A stretch of 64,000 nt of DNA, from positions 744,001 through 808,000 of the forward strand of contig CAWJGC010000011.1 in assembly GCA_963842355.1 (NCBI GenBank). Reading direction: 5' to 3'. Made by a program: the position numbers and the translations under genes. Shown here one piece after another: positions 7,034-16,290 of the stretch. The DNA is from JASHPR01 sp963842355. GTDB taxonomy: Bacteria > Actinomycetota > Actinomycetes > Streptosporangiales > Streptosporangiaceae. Below the pieces are notes generated by a model. It was not told where the DNA came from and ran no database searches. It worked only from the letters and a program-made list of their open reading frames with translations. The first letter of the stretch is position 1, and every line of letters begins with the position of its first letter.

Positions 7034-9192
7034 CTAGAGGGCGGCTCCGCGTGTATCTCGGTGCCGCACCGGGCGTCGGGAAGACCTACGCGATGCTCGG
7101 CGAGGGCCAGCGCCGCAGGGCCCGGGGCACGGACGTGGTCATCGGGCTCCTCGAGACGCACGGCCGACGGGTGACCGCGGCGATGGCCAAGGGCCTGGAT
7201 GTGGTGCCGCGGCGGGCGATGAGCTACCGCGGCGCGAGCTTCACCGAGATGGATACCGATGCGGTGCTCGCCCGCCGCCCCCAGGTCGCGCTGGTGGACG
7301 AGCTTGCCCACACCAACGTGCCCGGGTGCCGGAACCCCAAGCGGTGGCAGGATGTCGACGAGTTGCTCGACGCGGGCATCGACGTGATCACCACGTTGAA
7401 CATCCAGCACCTCGAGTCGCTCAAGGACGTGGCGAGACAGGTCACCGGCGTGGAGCAGCACGAGACCCTGCCCGATGAGATAGCGCGCCGCGCTGACCAG
7501 ATCGAGCTGGTCGACATGACCCCCGAGGCGCTGCGGCGGCGGATGGTGCACGGCAATGTCTACCCGCCGGACCGGATCGAGGCCGCGCTCACTCATTACT
7601 TCCGGCCTGGGAACCTGACCGCGCTGCGGGAGCTGGCCCTGCTCTGGCTCGCCGACCGGGTAGAGGAGGGCCTGCAGCGGTACCGGGCCGAGCACGGCAT
7701 CGCCGCGCCGTGGGAGACCCGGGAGCGGATCGTGGTCGGCATCGCCGGGGAGACCGACGACGAGGCCGTCATCCGGCGTGCGGCCAGGATCGCCGCCCGC
7801 ACCCCCGGCAGCGACCTGCTTGCGGTGCACGTGACCCGTGACGACGGACTGACGGCCGGCGATACCGTGATGCTGGATACCCAGCGGGCGCTCGTGGCGT
7901 CGCTCGGCGGCAGCTTCCAGCAGGTGCCCGGCGACGACGTGGCCGAGACGTTGCTGGAGTTCGCCCGCGCCGAGAACGCCACCCAGATGGTCCTCGGCGC
8001 GAGCCGCCGCAGCCGGCTCCTCACCCTGGTCGCGGGGAGGAGCACGCCGACGAGGGTCGCGCGCCGCGCCGAGCACATCGACGTGCACCTCGTCGGGCGC
8101 GCGGAGGCGGGGCGGGGCAGGCCGGATCTCGCCTGGCCGCTAACCCTGCTGCGATCACGCCGGATACGGGCCGCGCGGGCGAGCGCTGAGGCGGCGGCGC
8201 TCTCCCGGCTCGCGGCCAGCGTGCTGCGCGGGCGCAGCGACCCGCCTGCCCTGCTGGAGGAGATACGCCAGATGTTCGGCCTGGCCGCGGTCAGCCTGCT
8301 GGAACGCCGGCCGGATGCCGACGACTTCTATATCGCGGCCAGCGCTGGCGAACGCCCCCCGGAAGGCCCCGGAGCCGACGTGGAACTCCCCCTCAGCGAC
8401 GCCTTCACGCTGGCCGGCCGCGGACGCAGGCTCAGCAAGGAAGACACGCGGGTCCTGTTCTCCTGCGCCGCCCTGGTCGCGGCCGGCGTCCGTCACCGCC
8501 AGGACGAGCAGGACGAGCAGGACGCCCGCGCGGCAGAACGCGCGACCGATCCCCGCTCCCGCTCCGCCCTGGTCGCGGCGACCAGCCAGAAGGCGCGTGA
8601 ACTGACCGCCACGGCGCAGTCGGCTCTGGCCCGGCTGGCCGATTCCGCCACCCCCCGGACCCCGGAGCAGAACGCCGCGCTGGTCACCTCCGCACGCCAG
8701 GCGCTCGACCGCGTGGCCAAGCTCATGACCGACGTCGGCGACCTCAGCCGACTGCACGCCGGGGCGCTGGAGACCTACCTCCGCCCGGTGGACCTGGACG
8801 AGGTCATCGCCGCCTCCCTCGATGACCTGGGCCCGGGCGGCCAGCACATCACGCTCGGCACCTCCGGCGACCTGCCCGACGTGATCGTCGACGCCGCCCT
8901 GCTCACCCGGATCTTGACCAGCCTGCTAGCCGACGCCCTGCACCGCAGCCCCGCTGGCGCCCCGCCGACACTCACCGCCGCCATGGCGGGAAGCACCGTG
9001 AACATCTGCATCACCGACCAGGGACCCGGTACCGATCCGGGTAACGGCGCCGGCAACAGCCTCGCGGTCAGGCTCGCCCGCGACCTCGCCGAGGCGATGG
9101 GCGACACGCTCCGCTGCGACCAGACCCGCAGCACGGGCCGCAGCCTGGTCATCACCCTGCCCGCCGCCGCATCCCGCCCGACCGCCCCTTGA
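7030..9192 (+). CDS. KdpD-like sensor lacking membrane segments and phospho-His
   Basis: About 720 residues. The N-terminal KdpD domain has the Walker A motif GAAPGVGKT and DELAHTN, followed by a USP-like domain (~225-345). In canonical KdpD four membrane helices come next; here LVGRAEAGRG runs straight into the cytoplasmic helix SAEAAALSRLAASVLRG, so the membrane block is missing. The dimerisation helix reads AATSQKAREL where active kinases have SHDLRTPL, so the His is lost. The ATPase domain keeps a DQGPG-like G-box. No kdpFABC is in the window. It follows the USP by 30 bp and lacks its own ribosome site, suggesting coupling. Probably a cytosolic nucleotide or K+-related sensor or scaffold rather than a kinase. 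Confidence 0.82.
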   Translation: MARGRLRVYLGAAPGVGKTYAMLGEGQRRRARGTDVVIGLLETHGRRVTAAMAKGLDVVPRRAMSYRGASFTEMDTDAVLARRPQVALVDELAHTNVPGCRNPKRWQDVDELLDAGIDVITTLNIQHLESLKDVARQVTGVEQHETLPDEIARRADQIELVDMTPEALRRRMVHGNVYPPDRIEAALTHYFRPGNLTALRELALLWLADRVEEGLQRYRAEHGIAAPWETRERIVVGIAGETDDEAVIRRAARIAARTPGSDLLAVHVTRDDGLTAGDTVMLDTQRALVASLGGSFQQVPGDDVAETLLEFARAENATQMVLGASRRSRLLTLVAGRSTPTRVARRAEHIDVHLVGRAEAGRGRPDLAWPLTLLRSRRIRAARASAEAAALSRLAASVLRGRSDPPALLEEIRQMFGLAAVSLLERRPDADDFYIAASAGERPPEGPGADVELPLSDAFTLAGRGRRLSKEDTRVLFSCAALVAAGVRHRQDEQDEQDARAAERATDPRSRSALVAATSQKARELTATAQSALARLADSATPRTPEQNAALVTSARQALDRVAKLMTDVGDLSRLHAGALETYLRPVDLDEVIAASLDDLGPGGQHITLGTSGDLPDVIVDAALLTRILTSLLADALHRSPAGAPPTLTAAMAGSTVNICITDQGPGTDPGNGAGNSLAVRLARDLAEAMGDTLRCDQTRSTGRSLVITLPAAASRPTAP

Positions 9193-9220
9193 TGCGGCGA
9201 GCCGGTGCCGGCGCGTGCCG

Positions 9221-10138
9221 TCAGCCGGCGGCGGGGGCGGGGGCGGTGAGCCTGTCGACCACGTCCACCACGCCGTCGATGTCCCAGATCAGCCTCATGG
9301 CGACCGGTATCAGGTCATGATGGTCCTGCGCCCCCGGCTGGCCGGCCAGGGTCACGACCCCCTGGTGCACCGCGACGGTGATGCTCTCGGGATCGGCGAA
9401 CAGGACCTCGGTCAGCAGCTCACGGACCTCCTCAGCGATCTGCGCGTCCGAGCGCAGGAACACGCTGAGCAGGTCACGCCGGCTGACGATGCCGATCAGC
9501 TTGCCGTCCATGCCGAGCACCTTCTCATCGGGGTCGACCACCGGCAGCCGCTTGACGTGGTGGTTGTGCATCACCGAGGCCGCCCGGGGGATGGACGCGT
9601 CCGGGTGAATCGTGATCGCCGGCGAGGTCATCAGCTGCTCGGCGTTCAGCCGCGGATGCGGCCTGGCCTGGCGGCCCGGCCAGGGCATGTGGCCGGCCCT
9701 TCCGGCCCGGGACCGGCGGAAAGCCCGCTCCTGCGCCTCCAGCAGGTCGGCCTCGGACACCACCCCGGCCACGTGCCGGCCCATGATCAGCACCGGCACC
9801 GCGCTGATCTTGTAATCGGCCAGGAGCTGGGCGATCTCCTTGTACGGGGTGATCCGGTCCACGGTCACGACGTCGGTGGTCATGACGTCACGGACCGTGC
9901 TGTGCCACCGGCCGTGGTGATGCGCAGCAGCGGGAGACTGCCCCCCGTGCTGACCGTGCGGCCGGGCGGCCGCGGGCCGGCCGGTGGCGCCGGTGCCGGG
10001 GTGCTCGGCCAGGCGCTCCTCGATGGCCGCGCGCGCCCGCGCCACGTCCGCTGCGCTGGCCCTGCCGTGCAGGGACTCGTAGTAGGCCGCGCCGAGGTGG
10101 CGAAGCATGGCATCCAGATGGGTGTCGGTGCGTGTCAT
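9221..10138 (-). CDS. CBS-pair and BON domain protein (Hrp1-like)
   Basis: 305 residues. After a His/Pro-rich N-terminal extension (~1-80) there are two CBS motifs: VRDVMTTDVVTVDR...ISAVPVLIMGRHVAGVVSEADLL and LMTSPAITIHPDASI...KRLPVVDPDEKVLG...GIVSRRDLL. The C-terminus is a BON domain with GVVTLAGQPG. CBS pairs bind adenosyl ligands and BON domains associate with membranes. CBS proteins such as Hrp1 are DosR-induced in mycobacteria. ATG at 10138 follows GGAGGG. It is divergent from the gene at 10443, with boxes between. Confidence 0.87.
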   Translation of the reverse strand: MTRTDTHLDAMLRHLGAAYYESLHGRASAADVARARAAIEERLAEHPGTGATGRPAAARPHGQHGGQSPAAAHHHGRWHSTVRDVMTTDVVTVDRITPYKEIAQLLADYKISAVPVLIMGRHVAGVVSEADLLEAQERAFRRSRAGRAGHMPWPGRQARPHPRLNAEQLMTSPAITIHPDASIPRAASVMHNHHVKRLPVVDPDEKVLGMDGKLIGIVSRRDLLSVFLRSDAQIAEEVRELLTEVLFADPESITVAVHQGVVTLAGQPGAQDHHDLIPVAMRLIWDIDGVVDVVDRLTAPAPAAG

Positions 10139-10243
10139 GCCCGTTCCCTCCTCTGTGATCCCGGAATGCGCCCGGGGCCGAAACTGCAGGCCCAGGCCAT
10201 ATCCGTCACTGTCAGTGTCTCGCCGACCGCACGAGGATGACCA

Positions 10244-10279
10244 TGGGTGAATGTCCCGTCCGGCCGGGACTTCGGTCAC
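10244..10279. promoter_or_regulatory. paired DosR-like boxes in divergent promoter
   Basis: TGGGTGAATGTCCC (10244-10257, weaker) and GGGACTTCGGTCAC (10266-10279, strong) start 22 bp apart in the 304-bp spacer between the CBS-BON gene (minus) and the small gene at 10443 (plus). The strong box is identical to that at 58199. Confidence 0.55.
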
Positions 10280-10442
10280 TACCGCAGTCACAACGGCGCG
10301 TGCGGGGCCGGCCTGGTCCCCCGGCCCGGCCGAGGGCACGGACCAATGGCACTACTGAAGAGCGCCTGCCGCGGCCATCATCTGTTGCGAGCCCCGCCCG
10401 TCCCGGCCACCGCGATGGGCTCGCCACCAGGGAGATGGAGCC

Positions 10443-10640
10443 ATGGCATACGGCCACGCCGAACGCAATCTCGCTGCGATCCGGCTGCTCGAGACCGAGA
10501 CCAGGGAACTGCTCAGCAGCTCGGTCCAGCTGAGCCCGGAACAGTCTCGATGGCTGCAAGCTGCCGCCGACTCAGCCTCCCGGCGACTGCAGTCGGCCCA
10601 CGCCGAACCGCTCAATGACGACCACGCGGCCATGCGATAA
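10443..10640 (+). CDS. 65-residue soluble helical protein, unknown
   Basis: ATG at 10443 follows GGGAGATGGAGCC. The product is predicted mostly helical and amphipathic (RNLAAIRLLETETRELL, RWLQAAADSASRRLQ), without Cys or membrane segment. No family is recognised. Its placement after paired DosR-like boxes and before DUF2267 suggests a small stress protein. Confidence 0.65.
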   Translation: MAYGHAERNLAAIRLLETETRELLSSSVQLSPEQSRWLQAAADSASRRLQSAHAEPLNDDHAAMR

Positions 10641-10703
10641 CCGTCCCGGCCCCGCCGTCGCCCCGCTGGCCCGGGGAGAAACGGGCGTTACCGGAGGCCA
10701 GTC

Positions 10704-10717
10704 AGGCCCTTCGGCCC
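10704..10717. promoter_or_regulatory. DosR-like box before DUF2267 gene
   Basis: AGGCCCTTCGGCCC lies 52 bp before the start at 10769. It differs at one position from the box at 54519 (AGGACCTTCGGCCC). Confidence 0.5.
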
Positions 10718-10768
10718 TGGGCACGGCGTCGGTGTCGCGGGTCAATAGGAGGATGAGAGGGGGTTGTC

Positions 10769-11224
10769 ATGTCCTTTACCGGAGTAGACAGTCTCGACCG
10801 GAGCATCGACAAGGCCAACCAGTGGCTGGGCGACATCGCGGCCAGCTTCGGCACGGAGGACCGCCGATTTGCCTACCGCGTGGCTCGGGCGTGGCTGCAT
10901 ACGCTGCGGGATCGGCTGCCCGTGCAGGTGGCCGCGCACTTCGCCGCGCAGTTGCCGGAACTGCTGCGCGGGGTGTTCTACGACGGGTGGCACCCGAGCC
11001 GGGTCCCGGTCAAGTACGGCCGCGCTGAATACATAGCACGGTTCGCCAGGGATGCCCGGGTTCACGACTCGGAGGTCGTGAAGGCGGCGAGCCTGGTGAC
11101 GGGCGTCGTGCGCCGCCATGCGTCTGATGGCGTCGTGAACGAGGTGCTCGCGGCGCTGCCCGCCGACATCCGCCAGGTCCTCGAGACCAAGGCGGCCGAG
11201 GCCGTCACCGGAGCCGGGCGATGA
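10769..11224 (+). CDS. DUF2267 family protein
   Basis: 151 residues. Repeated helical units typical of DUF2267 are visible: an N-terminal block with FGTEDRRFAYRVARAWLHTLRDRLPVQVAAHFAAQLPELLRGVFYDGW in essence, then VVRRHASDGVVNEVLAALPADIRQVL. Members are soluble, all-helical, of unknown function, and often sit with stress genes. GGAGG lies a little upstream of the ATG. A DosR-like box precedes it. Confidence 0.85.
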   Translation: MSFTGVDSLDRSIDKANQWLGDIAASFGTEDRRFAYRVARAWLHTLRDRLPVQVAAHFAAQLPELLRGVFYDGWHPSRVPVKYGRAEYIARFARDARVHDSEVVKAASLVTGVVRRHASDGVVNEVLAALPADIRQVLETKAAEAVTGAGR

Positions 11225-11319
11225 TCAGTCCTGGCCGCCCTGAGCGCTGGCGCTGCCCGGCTGCCTGAGCCAGCCGCCGCATCCGACCCCCTCGCGGGTC
11301 TTACCAGGCGTGGCCCACC

Positions 11320-11715
11320 TCAGGCGTCAGGGGTTTCCGGTATCTGCCCTGAGCTGCTGGGGTGCCGGGCGCGGGCCGCGGCGAGCTCGTCCGCCCCTGG
11401 CGATGTCGCCGAGGCCAGGTCCTCCGGTCCCCACTGCTCCGGATCGAGGATCACCGCGCCCGCCGCGGCCAGGGCCTTCTCCGAAGCCCGGTAATGGTGA
11501 CGGCACAGCATCAGGTCTACGGCCCGCGGCCGGGCGGGGGACGGCGGCATCACGGCGATGACCACAGGCTTGGCCGGGCAGCAGCAGGCGCGGCCCGCGG
11601 ACCAGAGCGCCTTGCGCCACGCCGCCGGGCCGCCTGCCAGCCCGGCGGCCGCCAGCCCGGCACCGGGCCCATCGGCTTGTATCCGGTTCCTCATGCGCGG
11701 GAATCCTGGGAACAT
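11320..11715 (-). CDS. small Cys/His-containing protein (DUF7455-like)
   Basis: 131 residues; ATG at 11715 follows GAGGAGG. The core has CCCPAKPVVIAVMPP ... DLMLCRHHYRASEKALAAAGAVILDPE, which resembles the short zinc-ribbon-like DUF7455 proteins (Cys pair, then C-x-HH and a helix). Only part of the usual Cys set is visible, so metal binding is uncertain. N- and C-terminal extensions are Ala/Pro-rich. The box at 11821 lies on its upstream side. Confidence 0.6.
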   Translation of the reverse strand: MFPGFPRMRNRIQADGPGAGLAAAGLAGGPAAWRKALWSAGRACCCPAKPVVIAVMPPSPARPRAVDLMLCRHHYRASEKALAAAGAVILDPEQWGPEDLASATSPGADELAAARARHPSSSGQIPETPDA

Positions 11716-11820
11716 GGGGGTCGCCTCCTCACCTGGGGCATCGGGCTGGGGCCACTGACCTTGTTACCAGGGTGGTACGGATGCCGGATCGGCGACGAGA
11801 GTCGTTCGGCGCATCCGTAC

Positions 11821-11834
11821 GGGACCTTCGTCCG
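11821..11834. promoter_or_regulatory. DosR-like box
   Basis: GGGACCTTCGTCCG sits about 105 bp upstream of the minus-strand gene starting at 11715. A weak partner, GAGTCGTTCGGCGC, starts 22 bp before it at 11799. Otherwise the spacer 11716-11949 shows nothing recognisable. Confidence 0.45.
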
Positions 11835-11949
11835 GGCTTCCACACCGCGCCAGACCCGGGTCAGTCACCGCCGCGCCCGCGCCGCCCCGTCCCAGGTAGC
11901 GGGAGCCGAGATCAGGCACTTCGCCACCTGCACCGGGTCGATGTCCTGC

Positions 11950-12579
11950 TCAAACATCTGCGCGGCCTGCAGCCGCAGCTTCTCGCGCGGTCTGGGCCAG
12001 GCGGAGCCGCGCCGCGTCGGCCCGCTCCAGCTCCTCTATGGCGAACGTCACCTCGGCCAGCGCCTGCTCAAGACGGGGAATCCACCGGTCTCTGACCGCG
12101 CGGAGCCGGTACCTGGTGACGACCGTCTCGGCCTCGAGGACCCGGAGCGCCTCGGCCGCCGCGGCATGCCGGACGGCCGCGGCGAGCGCGGCGCGGTGCG
12201 CCTCACGCGCCGCGGCGAGGGCCGGACCATCCCTGCCGACGGGCGTCGGGGCGGCGCAGGTCGCGTCGGCTGGGTACCGTACCCCCATAGTGGAGGCATG
12301 GGAGATCGTCACCTCCGCGAACGTGCCGGCGGCGGCCAGCCTGATCGCCCGCTCGCCGCCGAGCAGCGCCGCCCGCAGCAGCCAGCTGCTGGCGTCGGCC
12401 TGGCGGCGCTGCCACTCCGCAGCGGCGCTCGCCGCCGAGCCGCGCCGCCGGTCAAGTTCGCGCTGGAGGACCTGAAGCTTGCGGTCGAGCAGGTCGGCGC
12501 CGCGCCTGGCGACCGCCAGGCGCCTGGTCAGCCAGAGGCCGGCCCGGCCCGGCGGCACGGCGAGCCGTCGCGGGCTCAC
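11950..12579 (-). CDS. atpD: V/A-type ATPase subunit D
   Basis: 209 residues from the GTG at 12579, which overlaps the subunit B stop as GTGA. The first strand MSPRRLAVPPGRAGLWLTRRLAVARRGADLLDRKLQVLQREL has the start pattern of V-type subunit D (P-T-R-x5-L-x2-L-x4-GxxLLKxK-x2-L), and the rest is predicted long coiled coil. It is the central rotor shaft. It is the last gene of the operon. The symbol follows archaeal usage, not the F-type beta subunit. Confidence 0.85.
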   Translation of the reverse strand: MSPRRLAVPPGRAGLWLTRRLAVARRGADLLDRKLQVLQRELDRRRGSAASAAAEWQRRQADASSWLLRAALLGGERAIRLAAAGTFAEVTISHASTMGVRYPADATCAAPTPVGRDGPALAAAREAHRAALAAAVRHAAAAEALRVLEAETVVTRYRLRAVRDRWIPRLEQALAEVTFAIEELERADAARLRLAQTAREAAAAGRADV

Positions 12580-14024
12580 CGCGCCACGGTCCCTGTCGGG
12601 CCGGTCCACCGCGCCGCGGCCGCGGACCCGTCGGCCGCAGGGTCGGCGGTGCCCAGGTAGTAGGCGTCCAGCGCCGCGGCGGGCAGCATCGTCAGCTCGC
12701 GGCGCTGCAGCGCAGCCAGCGCCCGCCAGGCGCGGCTCAGAGTCTCCTCCAGGCTGCGGTTCTCGTCGCGGCCCTGGTGCATGAGACCGCGTTCGAAAGC
12801 CGTCTCGAAGTCCTGGTACCGCCGGTCCGACGCGCTGAGTGCGGCCGACCCGACCAGCTCTGCCAGCTCCCGGGCGCGCCGGGCGGCGGCGAGCGCGGCC
12901 AGGGACTGCGCGGCCACGTCAAGGTGGTCATCCCTGGTCCGGCCCGGGCCCGCACCGTGGCGCATCAGCCTGGACAGCGACGCCAGGGCGTCGACCGGCG
13001 GGTAGATGCCGCGTGAGTGCAGATCCGCGGACAGAACGACCTGGCCCTCGGTGATGTACCCGGTGAGATCCGGGACCGGGTGGGTGATGTCACCGGCTGG
13101 CATGGTCAGGACCGGGACCAGCGTCACCGAGCCCGGCACACCGCGGATCCGCCCGCACCGTTCGTACAGGGACGCCAGGTCGCTGTACAGGTAGCCCGGG
13201 TATGCCCGGCGGGCCGGGATCTCGCCGCGCGCGGCGGATACCTCGCGGAGAGCCTCGCAGTAGTTCGTCATGTCCGCCATGACCACGAGCACGTGCCGGC
13301 CGCGCGTGAAGGCCAGGTACTCGGCCACCGTGAGCGCGATCCGCGGCGTCAGGATCCGCTCGATCACCGGCGCGTCGGCGAGGTTGAGCAGCAGCGCGAG
13401 GTCCCCCGCCGTCGATCGCTCCTCCAGGATGGCGCCGACCGCGGCGGCGTCGGCGTGGGTGAGCCCCATGGCCGCGAATATCACGCTGAACGGCTCCCCG
13501 CCCGCCGAGGCCTGCGCGGCCAGCTGTGCCGCCAGCTCAAGGTGGGGCAGGCCCGCCACCGAGAACAGCGGCAGCTTCTGGCCGCGCACCAGGGTCGTCA
13601 GGGCGTCGATGACCGAGATCCCGGTCAGCACCGGCTCGGCCGGCGGCTCGCGGAGCACCGGGTTCAGCGGCGTCCCGCTCACCGGCATGGTGGCCTCGCC
13701 CATCACCGGCGGCCCGCCGTCTACCGGCTCGCCTCGCCCGCTGCACACCCGGCCGAGCCACCCCACGCCGACCGGGATCCGCAGCGGGCTGCCGCTGAAC
13801 GCGACCCGGGCGGTAGCCGGCGCCAGGCCCTCAGTGCCCTCCAACACCTGTACGACGGCAAGATCCCGGTCGGCCTCCAGCACCAGCCCGTGCCGCAGCC
13901 CCCCCGCTGCCATCCGAATCGTGGCGAACTCGTCCCAGCCCACTTCGGTCACGCCGCGCACGACAAGCAGCGGCCCGCGCAGCTCCGCGACGTCGGTGTA
14001 CTCGCGTCGTGCCCAGACGGTCAC
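12576..14024 (-). CDS. atpB: V/A-type ATPase subunit B
   Basis: 482 residues, the usual size (~460-500). This is the non-catalytic nucleotide-binding subunit of the V1/A1 head. Motifs: PVGVGWLGRVCSGRGEPVDGGPP, TGISVIDALTTLVRGQKLPLFSVAGLPH, LVVMADMTNYCEALREVSAARGEIPARRAYPGYLYSDLASLYERCGRI, and VTLVPVLTMPAGDITHP, close to the family. As expected for B it lacks an intact Walker A (SVAGLPH). It overlaps A and D by 4 bp each. Confidence 0.95.
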   Translation of the reverse strand: MTVWARREYTDVAELRGPLLVVRGVTEVGWDEFATIRMAAGGLRHGLVLEADRDLAVVQVLEGTEGLAPATARVAFSGSPLRIPVGVGWLGRVCSGRGEPVDGGPPVMGEATMPVSGTPLNPVLREPPAEPVLTGISVIDALTTLVRGQKLPLFSVAGLPHLELAAQLAAQASAGGEPFSVIFAAMGLTHADAAAVGAILEERSTAGDLALLLNLADAPVIERILTPRIALTVAEYLAFTRGRHVLVVMADMTNYCEALREVSAARGEIPARRAYPGYLYSDLASLYERCGRIRGVPGSVTLVPVLTMPAGDITHPVPDLTGYITEGQVVLSADLHSRGIYPPVDALASLSRLMRHGAGPGRTRDDHLDVAAQSLAALAAARRARELAELVGSAALSASDRRYQDFETAFERGLMHQGRDENRSLEETLSRAWRALAALQRRELTMLPAAALDAYYLGTADPAADGSAAAARWTGPTGTVAR

Positions 14025-15775
14025 CCGACCCCGCCTTCCTCCCGTGTCCGCTCCCCCCGGCGGCCCAGGTCATCGAGCCGGGCGAGCATGGCACGCCCAC
14101 ACTCGGCGACCGCGTCTGCCGTGGTGGCGTCCTCCCGGGCGCGCAGGACCGCGGAGAAGTCCTCCTCCTCGATCACGGCGGCGGGAACGCCCCGGCCGGC
14201 CAGGGCCCGGCAGCGGTCCACCACCGCCAGCACCGCGCTCGCCAGCGCGGCCGCCCGGGCGGCGTCGCAGCATGCGTCAACCGGACTCAGCGCGTTCTGC
14301 TGCAGGAGGGCTTCCCGGATCAGCCGCCCGGCCAAGATGGTGACCCGCTCGGCGGACGGCAGGGCGGTGGCGCCCAGCAGTTCGGCTAGCGAGCTCAGCC
14401 GGTCGGAGTCCGCGAGCACGGCGACCAGCCGGCCCCTGCGGTCCGCCCAGGCCGGATCGCCGCTGGCGGCATGCCAGGCAGCGACGGCGTCGGCGTCGCG
14501 GGAGAACGATCCGGACCAGGAGACCGCCGGGTAGTGCCGGGCGTAGGCGAGGTCGCGGTCCAGGGACCACAGGCACCGGACGAACCGCTGCGTGTACGTG
14601 GTGACCGGCTCGGTCAGGTCGCCGCCCGCCGGGGAGACCGCGCCGATGATGGTGACCGAGCCCTCCCGGCCCTCGCTGGTGATCACCCGGCCGGCGCGCT
14701 CGTAGAACGCGGCCAGAGCCGAGGACAGGCTGGCTGGGTAGCCCTCCTCGGCAGGAAGCTCGCCGCTGCGCGAGGCGAACTCGCGCAGCGCCTCCGCCCA
14801 CCGCGAGGTCGAGTCGGCTACCACGACGGTGTCCAGCCCCATGTCACGGAAGTACTCGGCGACCGTGGCCCCGCTGTAGATGCTGGCCTCGCGCGCCATC
14901 ATCGGCATGTTGGAGGTGTTGGCGATCACCACGGTCCGCTCGGCCAGGCGCCCGCCGGACCGCGGATCGGTCAGCTCGGCCAGCTCGGCCAGCAGGTCGG
15001 CCAACTCGTTGCCACGCTCCCCGCAGCCGACGTAGACGATCACGTCCGCCTCGCACCACTTCGCGATCTGCTGCAGCAGCACGGTCTTGCCGGTCCCGAA
15101 CCCGCCGGGTACCGCGGCGGCGCCGCCCCTGGTGACCGGGAACAGCACGTCGACCACGCGCTGCCCGGTGAGCAGCGGCGCGGCCCCCTCCAGCCGGCGC
15201 TGGTACGGCCTCGGCCGCCGGACCGGCCAGTCGGAGGCCAGCCGCACGGCCACGCCGGACACGACGGCGATCACCGAGTCGCTGGCGGCCAGCCCAGCCG
15301 GCCGCGCCTCCTCGACGGTCCCGCTCAGCCCGGGCGGCGCCAGGACCCGGTACCCGATCCCGCCGGCCACGGCCACCGATCCCAGGCAGGTGCCGTCGCC
15401 AACAGCCGCGCCCACCGCCACCTCGGGGGTGAACCCGAACTCCCGGCCGGTCGCTGACTCTCGCGACCGCCCAGGCTCCAGCCAGGTGGGAGCCCCGGTC
15501 AGCGGCCGCAGCAGGCCATCGAAGATACCGCCGAGCAGGTGCGGGCCGAGCCGGGCCGACAGCGGCACGCCCAAGGACCGGGCCGGTTCGCCGGGTGCCA
15601 GGCCTCCGGTGTACTCGTAGGCCTGGACCGTCGTGACATTGCCGCGGATGGCGACCACCTCGCCTGCCACCCCGCGCTCGCCGAGCTCGACGACCTCGGA
15701 CATCGCCGCCCCCGCCAGCCCCTCCACCTCAACGAGCGGCCCGTTCACCCGGACCACCCGCGCCGCCGAAGTCAT
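14021..15775 (-). CDS. atpA: V/A-type ATPase catalytic subunit A
   Basis: 584 residues. Walker A is GGFGTGKT followed by VLLQQIAKWCEAD, then YVGCGERGNELADLL, SNMPMMAREASIYSG and the DSTSRWAEALREF / EEGYPASLSS motifs, all diagnostic of V/A-type A subunits with the non-homologous insertion region after residue ~115. Start ATG at 15775 overlaps the E stop (ATGA). It hydrolyses or makes ATP depending on the ion gradient. In the cytoplasmic V1/A1 head. Confidence 0.96.
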   Translation of the reverse strand: MTSAARVVRVNGPLVEVEGLAGAAMSEVVELGERGVAGEVVAIRGNVTTVQAYEYTGGLAPGEPARSLGVPLSARLGPHLLGGIFDGLLRPLTGAPTWLEPGRSRESATGREFGFTPEVAVGAAVGDGTCLGSVAVAGGIGYRVLAPPGLSGTVEEARPAGLAASDSVIAVVSGVAVRLASDWPVRRPRPYQRRLEGAAPLLTGQRVVDVLFPVTRGGAAAVPGGFGTGKTVLLQQIAKWCEADVIVYVGCGERGNELADLLAELAELTDPRSGGRLAERTVVIANTSNMPMMAREASIYSGATVAEYFRDMGLDTVVVADSTSRWAEALREFASRSGELPAEEGYPASLSSALAAFYERAGRVITSEGREGSVTIIGAVSPAGGDLTEPVTTYTQRFVRCLWSLDRDLAYARHYPAVSWSGSFSRDADAVAAWHAASGDPAWADRRGRLVAVLADSDRLSSLAELLGATALPSAERVTILAGRLIREALLQQNALSPVDACCDAARAAALASAVLAVVDRCRALAGRGVPAAVIEEEDFSAVLRAREDATTADAVAECGRAMLARLDDLGRRGERTREEGGVG

Positions 15776-16290
15776 GGCGCCCACAGCTCCCGCACCTCCC
15801 CGTCCAGCGCCTCGATGGCCAGGTCGGCGAGCCGGGGCAGCGAGCAGTCAACGAGCACACCGGGAGAGCGGGCCACGACGCCCCCGTCGGGAGACGCGGT
15901 AACCGTCCCGCTGGGGCCCGCCTCCAGCCGGGCCATCCGAGCGAGCGCCTCGAGCAGCTGGTCGTATCCCGGCTCGCCGCGCAGCCCGTCCACGGCCACG
16001 CGGACCCGGGCGCGCAGTTCATCGCAGGCCTCGCGCTGGGCGCCAAGCACCGCCGACCGGGCGTCGCTCCGGGCCCGCCGTCGCACTGCGGCGGCCTGCG
16101 GCACAGCCTGCGCATGCCCGGCCGCCCGCGCCAGCGACACGGCCCGCTCCGCGTCCTGGCGCGCCTGAACGGCGATCCCGTCCGCCTCGCGCCGGGCGTC
16201 CGCGAGAATCCGGGCCGCCTGGTCCGCGGCGTCGCGCAGCATGCGGGCTCGGGTCGGCGCGAGCTCGGCCGCCGCAGCAGCGTCGGTCAT
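15772..16290 (-). CDS. atpE: V/A-type ATPase subunit E
   Basis: 172 residues. A long N-terminal Ala/Arg-rich helix (~10-100) is followed by a small globular domain ending GGVVARSPGVLVDCSLPRLADLAIEAL; the GGvvv...id-x-T/S-x-R pattern is typical of peripheral-stalk subunit E. It overlaps F upstream and A downstream by 4 bp. Pairs with the G/H-like helical subunit as peripheral stalk. Confidence 0.85.
   Translation of the reverse strand: MTDAAAAAELAPTRARMLRDAADQAARILADARREADGIAVQARQDAERAVSLARAAGHAQAVPQAAAVRRRARSDARSAVLGAQREACDELRARVRVAVDGLRGEPGYDQLLEALARMARLEAGPSGTVTASPDGGVVARSPGVLVDCSLPRLADLAIEALDGEVRELWAP

Noticed and set aside
8509..8525. GACGAGCAG repeats (DEQDEQDA) in the KdpD-like gene
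   Set aside because: Short in-frame repeat in a linker, no sign of regulatory meaning.
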